A stretch of 64,000 nucleotides of DNA from Sphingobium sp. Cam5-1 (GCF_015693305.1 NZ_CP065138.1:248001-312000); one strand, 5' to 3'; positions 18,868 to 27,983 are shown, numbered from the stretch's first letter. Notes: a model not told the origin generated them from the sequence alone. Made by a program: numbers and translations.

Positions 18868-19511
18868 CCGACAGACCGGAGCCGTGGGAACCCGGCTCCG
18901 GTCCCGCGACGTCGGGCAAGCGCCATGCGCCCGCGACGCAGCGTAACCGCGACGCCATCCTCGCGATATTGCGTGAGGCACTTCCTTCTGCGGGCCTGGT
19001 GCTGGAGGTGGCGAGTGGTAGCGGCGAACATGCCCGCTATTTCGCGGCGGCGCTGCCCACCCTGGAATGGCAGCCGAGCGACCCCGATCCCGTTGCGCTG
19101 GCATCGATAGAGGCATGGCGCGCCGAGGCGCAGCTTCCGAATCTTCGCGCCCCAATCAGACTTGATGCCGCCGCCGCATGGCCGGTCACAAAAGCTGACG
19201 CGATCCTTTGCATCAATATGACCCATATCAGCCCATGGGCGGCGACCCTTGGCCTGATGGCGGGGGCGGGAAAGGCGCTGCCGCCGGGTGGATTGCTCTA
19301 CCTCTATGGGCCGTTCATCCGCGATGACGTCGATACCGCGCCCAGCAATCTTGCCTTCGACGCGTCGCTAAAGGCGCGCGATCCGCAATGGGGATTGCGC
19401 CGCGTCGAGGATGTTGCCGCAGCCGCAGCGGCAAACAGGCTGGCATTGGAGCGGCTGGTGGAAATGCCCGCCAACAATCTGTCGCTGCTGTTCCGAAGGG
19501 CTTCTTCCTGA
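18864..19511 (+). CDS. DUF938 SAM-dependent methyltransferase-like protein
   Basis: A 215-residue soluble protein of the DUF938 family. It has the N-terminal ATQRNRDAILAIL segment, a SAM-binding motif I LEVASGSGEHARYFA, and CINMTHISPWAATLGLM with the GPF loop. The substrate of the family is not established. Its start overlaps the gcvPB stop (ATGA), so it is the last gene of the glycine cleavage operon. A link to one-carbon metabolism is possible but only from position. Confidence 0.85.
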   Translation: MTDRPEPWEPGSGPATSGKRHAPATQRNRDAILAILREALPSAGLVLEVASGSGEHARYFAAALPTLEWQPSDPDPVALASIEAWRAEAQLPNLRAPIRLDAAAAWPVTKADAILCINMTHISPWAATLGLMAGAGKALPPGGLLYLYGPFIRDDVDTAPSNLAFDASLKARDPQWGLRRVEDVAAAAAANRLALERLVEMPANNLSLLFRRASS

Positions 19512-19528
19512 AAGCTGACCCGCGCTGA

Positions 19529-19554
19529 CCCTTCGACAAGCTTAGGCCGAACGG
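19529..19554. repeat. Single-arm copy of family A repeat
   Basis: CCCTTCGACAAGCTTAGGCC followed by GAACGG is one arm of the element seen at 3223 and 63032, in reverse orientation. It fills the gap between the DUF938 gene and the Tam41-like gene, ending 14 bases before the proposed start of the latter. Confidence 0.7.
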
Positions 19555-19568
19555 ATATGGGAAGCGCA

Positions 19569-20444
19569 ATGTCCAATCAATTCCTGCCCCTTGTGACCGC
19601 CGAACTCACCGCGCCCGCCGATCCACGCGCGGCGGCGATGGGCGGGGCTCTGGCGGCGCAATATCCGCATGCTGCCCGCGCCGTGCTTTTCTACGGCTCC
19701 TGCCTGCGGGAGCAGAATCTCGACGGGCTGATGCTCGATTTTTACCTCATCGTGTCGGATTATCGCACGGCCTATGGAAAGCGCTGGCTCGCCACGGCCA
19801 ACCGGCTGATCCCGCCCAATGTCTTTCCGTTCGAACATAATGGCCTGATGGCGAAATATGCCGTGCTGTCGGAAGCGGACTTCGCGCGCCTCAACAGTCC
19901 TGCCGCTGACAATGTCTCTGTGTGGGCGCGCTTTGCCCAACCTTCCCGGCTGCTGTGGGCAGCGGACGACCTCGCCCGTCAGCGAGCAATCAGCGCAGTT
20001 GCGGGCGCCGCGCCCACTTTGTTGTCGCTCGCCCGTCCCATGACGGACGCGCAGGACGCGCTATCGCTCTGGAAGGCTGGCTTCACGCTCACCTACAATG
20101 CCGAATTGCGGGCGGAGAAGAAGGGGCGTTCGGTTTCGATCGTCGATGCTGACCCGGATCGTTATTGCCGCTTCGGAGAAGCCGCCTTGGCACAGGGCCT
20201 GCCGCCATCGCCGCCGGAACCCGCCAAGCATTGGCGCGCGCTGCAACGACGCGGCAAATATTTGTCCGTCATCCGCCTTGCCAAGGCCAGCTTCACCTAT
20301 GCGGGCGGCATCGATTATCTGGCGTGGAAGATAAACCGCCATGCCGGAACCGCGATCCAGATAAAGCCCTGGCAGCGCCGCTGGCCCCTGATCGGCGCGC
20401 TTACTCTGCTGCCGCGGCTGTTCCGGGGTGGTGCGATCCGCTAA
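19569..20444 (+). CDS. Tam41-like nucleotidyltransferase, putative CDP-diacylglycerol synthase
   Basis: The 291-residue protein looks like the mitochondrial Tam41 family, which makes CDP-diacylglycerol from phosphatidate and CTP. Matches by eye are AVLFYGSCLREQ followed by LMLDFYLIVSDY (the GS...D nucleotidyltransferase pattern; Tam41 has YGSG then DF), MAKYAVLSEADF (compare KYGVIS), and a C-terminal region aligning with the Tam41 helical part that ends near AELRAEKKGRSVSIV. It is soluble or peripheral, unlike membrane-embedded CdsA. The start at 19569 (GGGAAG upstream) is preferred to 19557. It sits next to sphingolipid genes on the other strand, and its last 44 bases overlap the end of the kinase gene. 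Another nucleotidyltransferase function is possible. Confidence 0.6.
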   Translation: MSNQFLPLVTAELTAPADPRAAAMGGALAAQYPHAARAVLFYGSCLREQNLDGLMLDFYLIVSDYRTAYGKRWLATANRLIPPNVFPFEHNGLMAKYAVLSEADFARLNSPAADNVSVWARFAQPSRLLWAADDLARQRAISAVAGAAPTLLSLARPMTDAQDALSLWKAGFTLTYNAELRAEKKGRSVSIVDADPDRYCRFGEAALAQGLPPSPPEPAKHWRALQRRGKYLSVIRLAKASFTYAGGIDYLAWKINRHAGTAIQIKPWQRRWPLIGALTLLPRLFRGGAIR

Positions 20445-22392
20445 GCGCGTTGGACAGCGCGTGTGACAGGCCCTTCAATGTGTAAGGCTTGCGCAGCACC
20501 TCATGCCCGCCAAAGTCAGCGCCCTCCGCAATGTCCCCAGCATAACCGGTGACGAACAACACCGGCAGGCTGGCGTAGGCGGGGGGTAGCGTGCGGACCA
20601 TTTCCGGCCCTGTCATTTCCGGCATCAGCACGTCGCTTATGATCAACCCGATGTCGCGATGGCTGGTCAGCAGCTTCGCCGCTTTCGACGGATGATCGCA
20701 GGCGACGGGCAAGTGGCCCAGTTCCGCGAGCGCCGCCATCGTCTGGTTCAGCACGCGGGGATCATCCTCCACTACCAGAATGCGTGTCGGCGGATGCAGG
20801 ACCGGTTCTCGTTCGGGTTGCGACGAATCCGTTTGAAGCGCGCTGTCCGCCACTGCCTTGCGCGGCAGATATATGGAAACGCAGGTGCCTTCACCGACTT
20901 GGGACTCGATACGGATTTCACCTTGGCTCTGTCGGACGAAACCGAAAATCTGGCTGAGCCCCAGGCCTGTTCCCTTGCCCACCGGCTTGGTGGTGAAGAA
21001 AGGCTCGAACACGCGGGCCAGCACATCGGGCGTCATGCCGCAGCCATCGTCCTTGACGCTCAGCATGACATAATCCCCCTCGGCACATTCGCCGATTTCA
21101 TGATCCGCCAGATGCACCTGGCCGGTGCCGATCACCAGCCGCCCGCGTCCATCCATCGCGTCCCGCGCGTTGACGCACAGGTTCAGAATGGCATTTTCCA
21201 TCTGATGCTGATCGACGAAGATGCGCCAGCCCTTGGACTGGTTCTCTATCGAAACGGTGATCTGATCGCCGATCGATCGGTCGATCAATTCCACCATGCC
21301 GCTGACCAGAACGTCAGGGTCGATGGCGCTGGGCAGCAGCGGTTCTGACCGCGCAAAAGCAAGCAGGCGGCGGGTCAGGGCGGCGGCTCGATTGGCGCCT
21401 TCCATCGCATTGTCCAGGTGCCGCGCAGCCTCCTGCGGCTTCAGCCGCAGTCGGCGCTTGGCCAGTTCCAGCCCGCCGACGACCACCGCCAGCATATTGT
21501 TGAAGTCATGGGCAATGCCGCCGGTCAGCTGGCCGACGGCATCCATCTTCTGCATCTGGCGCAGCGTTTCTTCGGCCGCCGCGCGCTCGGACGTTTCCTT
21601 CTTCAGCTGTTCATAGGCATCGGACAGTTCGGCCGTGCGCGCCGTTACCGCTTCCTCCAGCCGATCGGCACGTTCGGCCTCCATCTCGGCCATGCGCCGC
21701 GCGTTTCGCCGCTCGGTATAGGCGGCATTGGCGACCCACAGGGCGAACAGGACGCATACGAACAGCACCAACCCGAAAAGTCGCGACGTGCGGTCCACAA
21801 ATTGCGTTCGGTTGCCTGCCAGACTCACCGCAAGGCTACGCTCGCGCAGGCGGGCATTTTCCGCCTGAATGACTCGGTCGAGCAACGTGGTGATGTGTTT
21901 CAGGTCTTCCGACCGCCCCGCCTTATGGAATTGCGCGAGCGCCGCCATCTTCTGGTCATAGGTCGTGCGCAGCCCTATTTCATTCAGCGTCTTGCCGCGC
22001 TGAATGAATGCCTGCTGCAATTCGCGGACATTGGTGCGCTGCCATCCTGATCGACGCGTGGCGTAGTTCAGCAGCTTGAGCTGGCTGGACGCGGTACGCC
22101 ACTGATCCTGGAAAAGACGGCCGACATCGGGGTCAAGGCTGATCACATATCGCGCCAGCGTGACTTCCGCGCGCGCGGTCTTGGCCTCAAAAGCTCGGGC
22201 CAGGGCGATGATTTCGAAGCTGCGGCGTTGTTCCTGCAACGCCCGTTCATGGTCGCTGGATGCGTTGCTGGCGCTGTAAAGCAGGGTGCCCAGCGCCCCA
22301 ACCAGCAGTATCACGAGGACCAGCGGAAGGAAGCGTCGCACCGAAGCCCGCCAGCCAGAATCCTGGTCGTCCATGTAATAGCTGTCTGCCAT
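20401..22392 (-). CDS. Hybrid sensor histidine kinase with CHASE3-type sensor and receiver domain
   Basis: A 663-residue membrane kinase. Two transmembrane helices (about 18-38 and 205-225) flank a helical periplasmic CHASE3-like domain; a coiled coil (about 230-285) leads to HisKA with the phospho-histidine in [11 protein letters not shown]. The HATPase has N-box [16 protein letters not shown] and [13 protein letters not shown]-terminal receiver has the phospho-aspartate in [11 protein letters not shown] and the lysine in LRKPYT. No separate response regulator is adjacent, so output must come from elsewhere. Ligand unknown. The gene lies downstream of spt, separated by a probable terminator. 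Confidence 0.93.
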   Translation of the reverse strand: MADSYYMDDQDSGWRASVRRFLPLVLVILLVGALGTLLYSASNASSDHERALQEQRRSFEIIALARAFEAKTARAEVTLARYVISLDPDVGRLFQDQWRTASSQLKLLNYATRRSGWQRTNVRELQQAFIQRGKTLNEIGLRTTYDQKMAALAQFHKAGRSEDLKHITTLLDRVIQAENARLRERSLAVSLAGNRTQFVDRTSRLFGLVLFVCVLFALWVANAAYTERRNARRMAEMEAERADRLEEAVTARTAELSDAYEQLKKETSERAAAEETLRQMQKMDAVGQLTGGIAHDFNNMLAVVVGGLELAKRRLRLKPQEAARHLDNAMEGANRAAALTRRLLAFARSEPLLPSAIDPDVLVSGMVELIDRSIGDQITVSIENQSKGWRIFVDQHQMENAILNLCVNARDAMDGRGRLVIGTGQVHLADHEIGECAEGDYVMLSVKDDGCGMTPDVLARVFEPFFTTKPVGKGTGLGLSQIFGFVRQSQGEIRIESQVGEGTCVSIYLPRKAVADSALQTDSSQPEREPVLHPPTRILVVEDDPRVLNQTMAALAELGHLPVACDHPSKAAKLLTSHRDIGLIISDVLMPEMTGPEMVRTLPPAYASLPVLFVTGYAGDIAEGADFGGHEVLRKPYTLKGLSHALSNALSGSHHPGTAAAAE

Positions 22393-22453
22393 TAACCCCA
22401 GATCTTAGTCGAACAGCATTACAGGCGAAATATCAAGGAATAAAAGGTTCCAA

Positions 22454-22478
22454 GGGGCAGTCACGCTTCATCTGCCCC
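22454..22478 (-). terminator. Candidate terminator downstream of serine palmitoyltransferase
   Basis: GGGGCAG (22454-22460) and CTGCCCC (22472-22478) form a perfect seven-pair stem. On the minus strand it is followed by TTGGAACCTTTTATT. It lies 38 bases past the spt stop and 62 bases before the kinase start. Confidence 0.6.
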
Positions 22479-22515
22479 TCATCTCCCCGTATCGCCGCGA
22501 TGGTGATCGACGCGA

Positions 22516-23778
22516 TTAACCGATGGCGCCGGTTGCCTTCCCCGCCGCCTCGAACATGCCGATAATCTGGCCAACCTGTTCGTCACTATGCTCGGCGCAA
22601 AGCGAGCAACGCAGAAGGAAGGTCCCGGCCGGTGTGGCGGGCGGGCGCGCCATATTTACGTAGAGGCCCAGCTCCAGCAGCGCCTGCCACATGGCGACCG
22701 CCTGCGTCTGATCCGTCAGGATCACGGCAATGATCGCTGACTGCGGCGTTTCCGTCCCCAGCCTGAAGCCAAGATCGGTGAGCCCCTTGTGCAGGCGCTG
22801 GCTGTTCTTCCACAGATGTGCGCGCTTTTCGCCCGCGTGCATCAGCTTGCGGATGGACGTCGCGGCTGTCGCGACGACGCTTGGCGGCAGCGAGGCGGTG
22901 AAGACATAGGGGCGGCAGACGAGGCGCAGTACCTCGAACTTGGGGTGGTTCGATACGCAGAAGCCGCCAACCGTGCCCACCGACTTGGAGAAGGTGCCGA
23001 CGACGAAATCCACGTCCTTCTCGACGCCCTGCTCCTCATAGACGCCGCGGCCATTGGCGCCGAAAAAGCCCATGCCGTGGGCTTCATCAACCAGGATCAT
23101 GCAATTGGGATGCTTGCGCACCGCCGCCACCATCTCGGGCAGGGGGGCGACGTCGCCCAACATGGAATAAACGCCTTCCAGCACCACCAGCTTTTGTGCG
23201 TCGGCGGGCAGGCGGCCAAGGCGCTTATCCAGATCCTCGACGCTGTTGTGGCGGAAGCGGACGATTTCCGCATCGCCCAGGAAACAGCCGTCATAGATGG
23301 ACGCATGGCTGTCGGCATCCAGCACGACATAGTCGCCCCGGCCTGCCAGCGTCGAAATCATGCCGAGGTTGGCCTGATAGCCGGTCGAAAACACCATGGC
23401 GCCCGACGTGCCATAGAAGTCCATCAGCGCGTCTTCGACTTCCTTATGACCCTGATAGGTGCCGTTGAGCACGCGGCTGCCGGTTGTCCCCGCCCCGAAC
23501 TCGTCCAACGCCTTCTTGCCCGCCGCGACCACGTCCGGGTCGAAAGTCATGCCCATATAGTTATAGGTGCCGAGCAGGATCGTGTCCTTGCCCTTGATCA
23601 CCGCCTGGGTGGGGGACTTCACCTCGTCCATGACGATCGCGAAAGGATCGCGCACGCCGGTCGCCAGCAGCGCCTCGCGCTCGGCGATCAGCGGATCGAA
23701 TTTGGAGAAGAGGTCACGCGCGCCAGCCACTTCGGCAGGCGTGTGGGCGTCGGTGGCGGTCTCTACGGCGTCGGTCAT
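22516..23778 (-). CDS. spt: Serine palmitoyltransferase
   Basis: This PLP enzyme condenses L-serine with a palmitoyl thioester to 3-ketodihydrosphingosine, the first step of sphingolipid synthesis. Sphingomonads make glycosphingolipids in place of LPS. The 420-residue alpha-oxoamine synthase shows the PLP lysine in GTFSKSVGTVGG, DADSHASIYDG, and the DEAHGMGFFG aspartate. Related enzymes (KBL, ALAS, BioF) share the fold, but the adjacent dedicated ACP and the sphingomonad context point to SPT. An SPT beside an unusual ACP has been described in Sphingomonas wittichii. The 130-base gap to acp contains an inverted repeat (23786-23896). Confidence 0.93.
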   Translation of the reverse strand: MTDAVETATDAHTPAEVAGARDLFSKFDPLIAEREALLATGVRDPFAIVMDEVKSPTQAVIKGKDTILLGTYNYMGMTFDPDVVAAGKKALDEFGAGTTGSRVLNGTYQGHKEVEDALMDFYGTSGAMVFSTGYQANLGMISTLAGRGDYVVLDADSHASIYDGCFLGDAEIVRFRHNSVEDLDKRLGRLPADAQKLVVLEGVYSMLGDVAPLPEMVAAVRKHPNCMILVDEAHGMGFFGANGRGVYEEQGVEKDVDFVVGTFSKSVGTVGGFCVSNHPKFEVLRLVCRPYVFTASLPPSVVATAATSIRKLMHAGEKRAHLWKNSQRLHKGLTDLGFRLGTETPQSAIIAVILTDQTQAVAMWQALLELGLYVNMARPPATPAGTFLLRCSLCAEHSDEQVGQIIGMFEAAGKATGAIG

Positions 23779-23785
23779 CGCTTAT

Positions 23786-23896
23786 ATCCGTTCGGTTCGA
23801 GCAGCATCGAGCATGTTGAGATGCGTCAGGCGAGAAGTTTTCCCGTCATCTCGACCGCCGGTCCTCGGCAAAGGCGAACCGGCTCGATGCGAACGG
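23786..23896. repeat. Imperfect long inverted repeat between acp and spt
   Basis: CCGTTCGGTTCGAGC near 23786-23800 and GGCTCGATGCGAACGG near 23881-23896 are imperfect reverse complements enclosing most of the acp-spt gap. It could fold in the acp-spt transcript and set the relative output of the two genes. It is not clearly a member of the other repeat families. Confidence 0.4.
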
Positions 23897-23908
23897 GGGA
23901 AGGCTAGA

Positions 23909-24151
23909 TTAGCCCTTCAACTTTGCGACAGCGTCCACAAGCTGGCCGATATTCTCGATCTCAGCCTGCATGTTCATCGTGATGATGATATCGAACTCAT
24001 CCTCGATCGCCGCGACGAAGTCCATGACGGTCAGGCTGTCCCACTCCAGGTCGCCCGCAAAGGTGGTAGCCTCGCTGAGGTCAACTCCCTTCTTGTTGAA
24101 AGGAGCGATCTGCGCGGCGATGCTGTCGAAAATCTGCTGGCGATCCGTCAT
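23909..24151 (-). CDS. Acyl carrier protein associated with serine palmitoyltransferase
   Basis: An 80-residue acidic ACP starting MTDRQQIFDSIAAQIAPF. The phosphopantetheine serine is in GDLEWDSLTVMDF, and it ends KLKG. It differs from housekeeping AcpP (LGADSLDTVE) around the serine, so it is a dedicated carrier. Its place directly upstream of spt on the same strand suggests it delivers the acyl chain for the condensation, as proposed for the S. wittichii pair. The open frame runs upstream to 24487 but the extension has no ACP-like sequence; 24151 is the start that gives normal ACP length. Confidence 0.9.
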   Translation of the reverse strand: MTDRQQIFDSIAAQIAPFNKKGVDLSEATTFAGDLEWDSLTVMDFVAAIEDEFDIIITMNMQAEIENIGQLVDAVAKLKG

Positions 24152-24227
24152 TATCTGTTCAAAGCTTTCCCATGAAAGGGCGACTTTTGCCCCCAAGTCC
24201 CGCCTTTTGGCAAGGGAATAAGGCGGC

Positions 24228-24251
24228 AATCGGGCAGCATCGCGCCCGATT
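24228..24251 (-). terminator. Candidate terminator between the complex I subunit gene and acp
   Basis: AATCGGGC (24228-24235) and GCCCGATT (24244-24251) pair perfectly around an eight-base loop, 22 bases after the stop of the upstream minus-strand gene. The downstream T tract is poor, so termination may be partial. Confidence 0.4.
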
Positions 24252-24273
24252 ATGAGCTGCCCCGCGCGCGCCT

Positions 24274-24552
24274 TTAGCGGAAATTGTCGGCGTAGGCCTG
24301 GATCTTCAGCGTCTTGGGCGGAGTCGGGATGAAGGTATAGCCGATCTCGTATCGGTCGGCATAGGCGCGCGCCGCGTCCAGCGATGGGAAGGTCAGCTTG
24401 ACCTGGCTCTGCGTATCGCCCGATCCGGCCCAGCCGGTCAGTGGGTCCGGCTTCTTCGCCTCGCTCGGCGCAAATTCCAGAACCCATTTGTCGGTCCGTG
24501 CCTTGCCGGACTGAAGGGCGTTCTTCTGAATCTGATAGATGCGCGCAGCCAT
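24274..24552 (-). CDS. NADH dehydrogenase (complex I) NDUFS4-type accessory subunit
   Basis: A 92-residue protein with the family pattern ARIYQIQKNALQSGKARTDK, WVLEF, a DPLTGWAGSGDTQSQVKL block and AYADRYEIGY near the end. This is the ETC complex I conserved-region family; its mitochondrial member NDUFS4 is a peripheral-arm accessory subunit, and homologues occur in Paracoccus complex I. ATG 24552 is chosen (MAARIY); a TTG at 24615 overlapping the hrpB stop would add a 21-residue extension that is unlike the family. The other complex I genes are not in this window. Confidence 0.9.
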   Translation of the reverse strand: MAARIYQIQKNALQSGKARTDKWVLEFAPSEAKKPDPLTGWAGSGDTQSQVKLTFPSLDAARAYADRYEIGYTFIPTPPKTLKIQAYADNFR

Positions 24553-24611
24553 TGTGGCGTCAAACTCCTGGGAAGGGCGATGCGTCCGTTGCACCAGCGG
24601 GTGGGCGGAAG

Positions 24612-27068
24612 TCAAGGCTTCGCGCGGGCATCGGCGCGTTTCGTGCGCAGCGTGGCGGCGGCGCCAGCCGGATCGTCGGGCCAGGGATGCCGGGGATAGC
24701 GGCCGCGCATCTCCTTTGCGACCGCGCTCCAGCTTCCCGCCCAGAAACCCGGCAAGTCCCGTGTAGTCTGGATCGGTCGTCCGGCGGGAGAGGTGAGGGA
24801 CAGGACCAGCGGAATACGCCCGCTGCCGACGACGGGATGCTCGGCAAGCCCAAACAGCGCCTGCACCCGAAGCTCCACGCGCGGCCCGCCCTCGGCCGCA
24901 TAGTCGATCTCATGGCTGCTACCGGCGGGCGATTGAAATGCCGGAGGAGCCAGCCTGTCGAGCTGCTGTTTGCCATCCCAGCCGATAATGCCCTCCAGAA
25001 CGCCGGACAATTGCGATCGATCAATATCGGACAGTCGCCGCTTACCCGCGAGCAGCGGCGCAAGCCAATCGTCGAGTGTCGCCAGCAGCGAGGCATCCGA
25101 CAGCGCCTCTATCCCTGCAAAAGCCCCCCGAATCCGCAAAGACCGCGCGGCATCGGACCATGGCAGCAGGTCGATCCCACCCTGTCTGACGCCATCCAGC
25201 AGAGCCGAGACGACAGCATCCGGGTCCGGCCTGTCATCCGATCCCGACGACAGCCGTACCGCCCCAAGCCGCCTTTCCCGCAGAGCCTCAATCCCTCCGG
25301 TTTCCGCCCGAAACCGCACCGTCCGATGTTCCTTCACCCGCCCGCTGAACAGGCGCAGCACTTCGATCTCACTGATCGGCGCGGCGGAGAGGATACGCGC
25401 CCCAGCCGCGCTTCCCTGCACTTCCCCGACCGCCAGCCATTCTTCACGCGCCAGCGGGCTTAACGGATCAAGCCGGAACCCGCGCCCACCAACGCTGGCC
25501 CACTCCGCACCATTGGCGGAGCGCCGCTTGGCCACCCGATCCGGAAACGCCAGCGCAAGACATAGCCCCGCATCATGCTCCCCCGCCGCTGCCTTCTGCC
25601 CGGAGCCGACCAGCTTCGCCCAGCGCCTCGCCATTGCCCGCGCCGCATCGGCCCGCTTCCCGCTTTCCCGTCGCCAGCGCGTCCGCCGTTGCGACAGGTC
25701 CACATCCTGCCCGCCGACCCCGAGCTCTCCCAGCAGCACGGCCACCTCCGCCGCCACTTCGGCCAGTCCCAGCTCGCCCGCGCGCACCAACATATGCCCG
25801 ATACGCGGCTCCACCGGCAATCGCGCCAGTGCTTTGCCATGCGCCGTGATCCGCCCATCATCGTCCAGCGCTTCCAGCACCGTCAGCCGCTTGCGCGCCT
25901 CATCCAGCGCAGCGGGCGGCGGCGGATCGAGCCATCGCAAGCTCGCCGGATCGCTCACCCCCCAGAGCGCGCAATCGAGCAGCAGGCTGGAAAGGTCGCT
26001 TTCCAATATCTCGGGCGGATCGAAGGGCGGCATGCCTGCCGTGGCCGCCGCTTCCCACAGACGATAAGCGACGCCCGGCTGCTGCCGCGCTGCACGCCCC
26101 GCGCGCTGGGTCGCAGCCGCCTGGCTCGCCCGCTCCGTGACGAGCCGCGTCACCCCCGCCGCCCGGTCATAACGCGGCCGTCGCGCCAGCCCGGAGTCGA
26201 TCACGATCCGCACCCCATCAATGGTCAGGCTGGTCTCCGCGATCGAGGTCGCAAGGATCACCTTCCGCCGTCCCTCCCGCGAAGGACGGATAGCGGCCCG
26301 CTGCGCCGCCGGGTCCAGACTGCCGTGCAGCCGATGCACCTCGACGCTTAGCCCCTCCAGCCGTTCCGCCGTCCGCTCAATCTCCGCCACGCCGGGCAGG
26401 AAGGCGAGCAGATCGCCCTCTGCCTCCTCAGCCAGCGCCCTTCGCACGGCCCCGGCCATCTCATCCTCGATCCGCTTTTCCGCCGCCCTGCCGATGTGCC
26501 GTAACTCCAGCGGCTGTATCCGCCCCTCGCTCTCCAGCACCGGCGCATTGTCCAACAAAGCCGCAAAGCGCGCCCCATCCAGCGTCGCCGACATCGGCAC
26601 GATGCGCAGGTCCGGCCGCAATGCCGCCTGTGCATCCAGCGCCAGTGCCAGCCCAAAGTCGCTGTCCAAACTCCGCTCATGCACTTCGTCGAACAGGACC
26701 GCCGATACGCCCGTAAGCTCCGGATCATCCTGAATACGGCGGACGAAAATGCCCTCTGTCAGGACCAACAGGCGCGTGGCGGCCGACTGTTTGCTGTCCA
26801 TCCGCGTCGCATAGCCGACGATCCCGCCCGGCACGCCGCCCATCAGTTCGGCAATGCGCTCTGCCGCCGCGCGAGCCGCCAGCCTGCGGGGGGACAGCAG
26901 CAGCACCTGACCCGTGCACCATGGCTCATCCAGCAGCGCGGGCGCCACCGCCGTCGTCTTGCCTGCTCCCGGCGGCGCGACCAGAACGGCGCTGTTACCC
27001 CGCCGCAGGGCGCCCAGCAGCCGGGGAAGGATATCATGGATCGGCAGCGCGGCACTCATGCCTGTCAT
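24612..27068 (-). CDS. hrpB: ATP-dependent helicase HrpB
   Basis: An 818-residue DEAH-type helicase. Walker A is PPGAGKTTAV, motif II is LFDEVHERSLDSD, motif III SATLDG, and QRAGRAARQQPGVAYRLW is motif VI. The C-terminal third has the HrpB-specific region. The biological role of HrpB in most bacteria is unclear; related HrpA acts on mRNA and stalled ribosomes. Length is normal for the family. A second in-frame ATG at 27059 is an equally possible start. It lies upstream of the complex I subunit gene on the same strand. Confidence 0.93.
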   Translation of the reverse strand: MTGMSAALPIHDILPRLLGALRRGNSAVLVAPPGAGKTTAVAPALLDEPWCTGQVLLLSPRRLAARAAAERIAELMGGVPGGIVGYATRMDSKQSAATRLLVLTEGIFVRRIQDDPELTGVSAVLFDEVHERSLDSDFGLALALDAQAALRPDLRIVPMSATLDGARFAALLDNAPVLESEGRIQPLELRHIGRAAEKRIEDEMAGAVRRALAEEAEGDLLAFLPGVAEIERTAERLEGLSVEVHRLHGSLDPAAQRAAIRPSREGRRKVILATSIAETSLTIDGVRIVIDSGLARRPRYDRAAGVTRLVTERASQAAATQRAGRAARQQPGVAYRLWEAAATAGMPPFDPPEILESDLSSLLLDCALWGVSDPASLRWLDPPPPAALDEARKRLTVLEALDDDGRITAHGKALARLPVEPRIGHMLVRAGELGLAEVAAEVAVLLGELGVGGQDVDLSQRRTRWRRESGKRADAARAMARRWAKLVGSGQKAAAGEHDAGLCLALAFPDRVAKRRSANGAEWASVGGRGFRLDPLSPLAREEWLAVGEVQGSAAGARILSAAPISEIEVLRLFSGRVKEHRTVRFRAETGGIEALRERRLGAVRLSSGSDDRPDPDAVVSALLDGVRQGGIDLLPWSDAARSLRIRGAFAGIEALSDASLLATLDDWLAPLLAGKRRLSDIDRSQLSGVLEGIIGWDGKQQLDRLAPPAFQSPAGSSHEIDYAAEGGPRVELRVQALFGLAEHPVVGSGRIPLVLSLTSPAGRPIQTTRDLPGFWAGSWSAVAKEMRGRYPRHPWPDDPAGAAATLRTKRADARAKP

Positions 27069-27112
27069 TTCGCGCCAGTTAGCTGTTCACGCAATCCGTC
27101 ATGCCTACTCGT

Positions 27113-27898
27113 TCACCCAAACAACAGCTTATGCATCGGGTTTCCCGGATCGAGCAGCATCTTCGTCGTCAGCCCCAGCGACATGATGATCAGCAGGGGC
27201 CGTATCAGCTTGCTGCCGAACCGCATGGCCAGCCGCGATCCAATCTGGCTGCCGGTGATGCTGCCGACGGCCATGGTTAGTCCCGCAATCCACATGACAT
27301 GGTCGCCCAGTATCATCGTCAACAGGCCCGCCACATTGCTAGCCAAATTGGCGGCCTTTGTCTGAGCCGTCGCGCGGACGAGGCCGAGGCCCCCCAGCGC
27401 CAGGAAAATGGTCGCGTAAAATGCTCCGGCACCAGGGCCGAAGAAGCCATCATAAAAGCCTATAGCGCCGATCAACAGGCTTAGTCCCGCCAATCCCACC
27501 CGGCTGTGCCGATCCATTTCGCTGATTCGGGGTGAGAAGGTGAAATAGCCCGCCAGCGCGATCAGCAGCGCGGGCATCAATCCCGCCAAAATGGCCGGGT
27601 CCACCCGTTGGATCAGCCAGGCGCCGCCCATTGACCCCATGAATGCCGCAACAATGGGCCAGCGATAGGCTCTCAAGTCCATGTGCCCGGCGCGCGCATA
27701 AGCGACGCAGGCGCCAAAGGTGCCTAGTGACGATTGCAGCTTGTTGGTGCCCACGGCGGCCACGGGCGGGATGCCCGCCGCCAGCAATGCGGGCAGGGAG
27801 ATCAGCCCGCCGCCTCCCGCCATGGCGTCGATGCACCCGGATATCAAAGCCGCAGCCATCAGGAAGGCCAGCGTTTCAGGAGAAAGGATTAAATCCAA
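27113..27898 (-). CDS. TSUP (TauE/SafE) family membrane permease
   Basis: A 261-residue protein with about eight hydrophobic segments. It has the duplicated TSUP motif: IDAMAGGGGLISLPALLAAG in the first half and GFYDGFFGPGAGAFY in the second. It resembles YfcA-type members of the sulfite/anion exporter superfamily. Substrate cannot be told from sequence. It stands between hrpB and the polyprenyl diphosphate synthase, all minus strand, and is unrelated in detail to the second TSUP gene at 53417. Confidence 0.88.
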   Translation of the reverse strand: MDLILSPETLAFLMAAALISGCIDAMAGGGGLISLPALLAAGIPPVAAVGTNKLQSSLGTFGACVAYARAGHMDLRAYRWPIVAAFMGSMGGAWLIQRVDPAILAGLMPALLIALAGYFTFSPRISEMDRHSRVGLAGLSLLIGAIGFYDGFFGPGAGAFYATIFLALGGLGLVRATAQTKAANLASNVAGLLTMILGDHVMWIAGLTMAVGSITGSQIGSRLAMRFGSKLIRPLLIIMSLGLTTKMLLDPGNPMHKLLFG

Positions 27899-27983
27899 CG
27901 GCGCCTCACCTCAGCTATCCGCCGCGCCACTTGGCGTCGATGCGCGTCGAGCCCGCCGCCGCTGGAGCAGAAGGGGGCGTGGC

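Noticed and set aside
17272..19155. A 627-residue minus-strand open frame opposite gcvPB
   Set aside because: Antisense to a well-conserved gene; composition and lack of motifs indicate a shadow.
22789..23907. A 372-residue plus-strand open frame opposite spt
   Set aside because: Shadow of spt; no domain.
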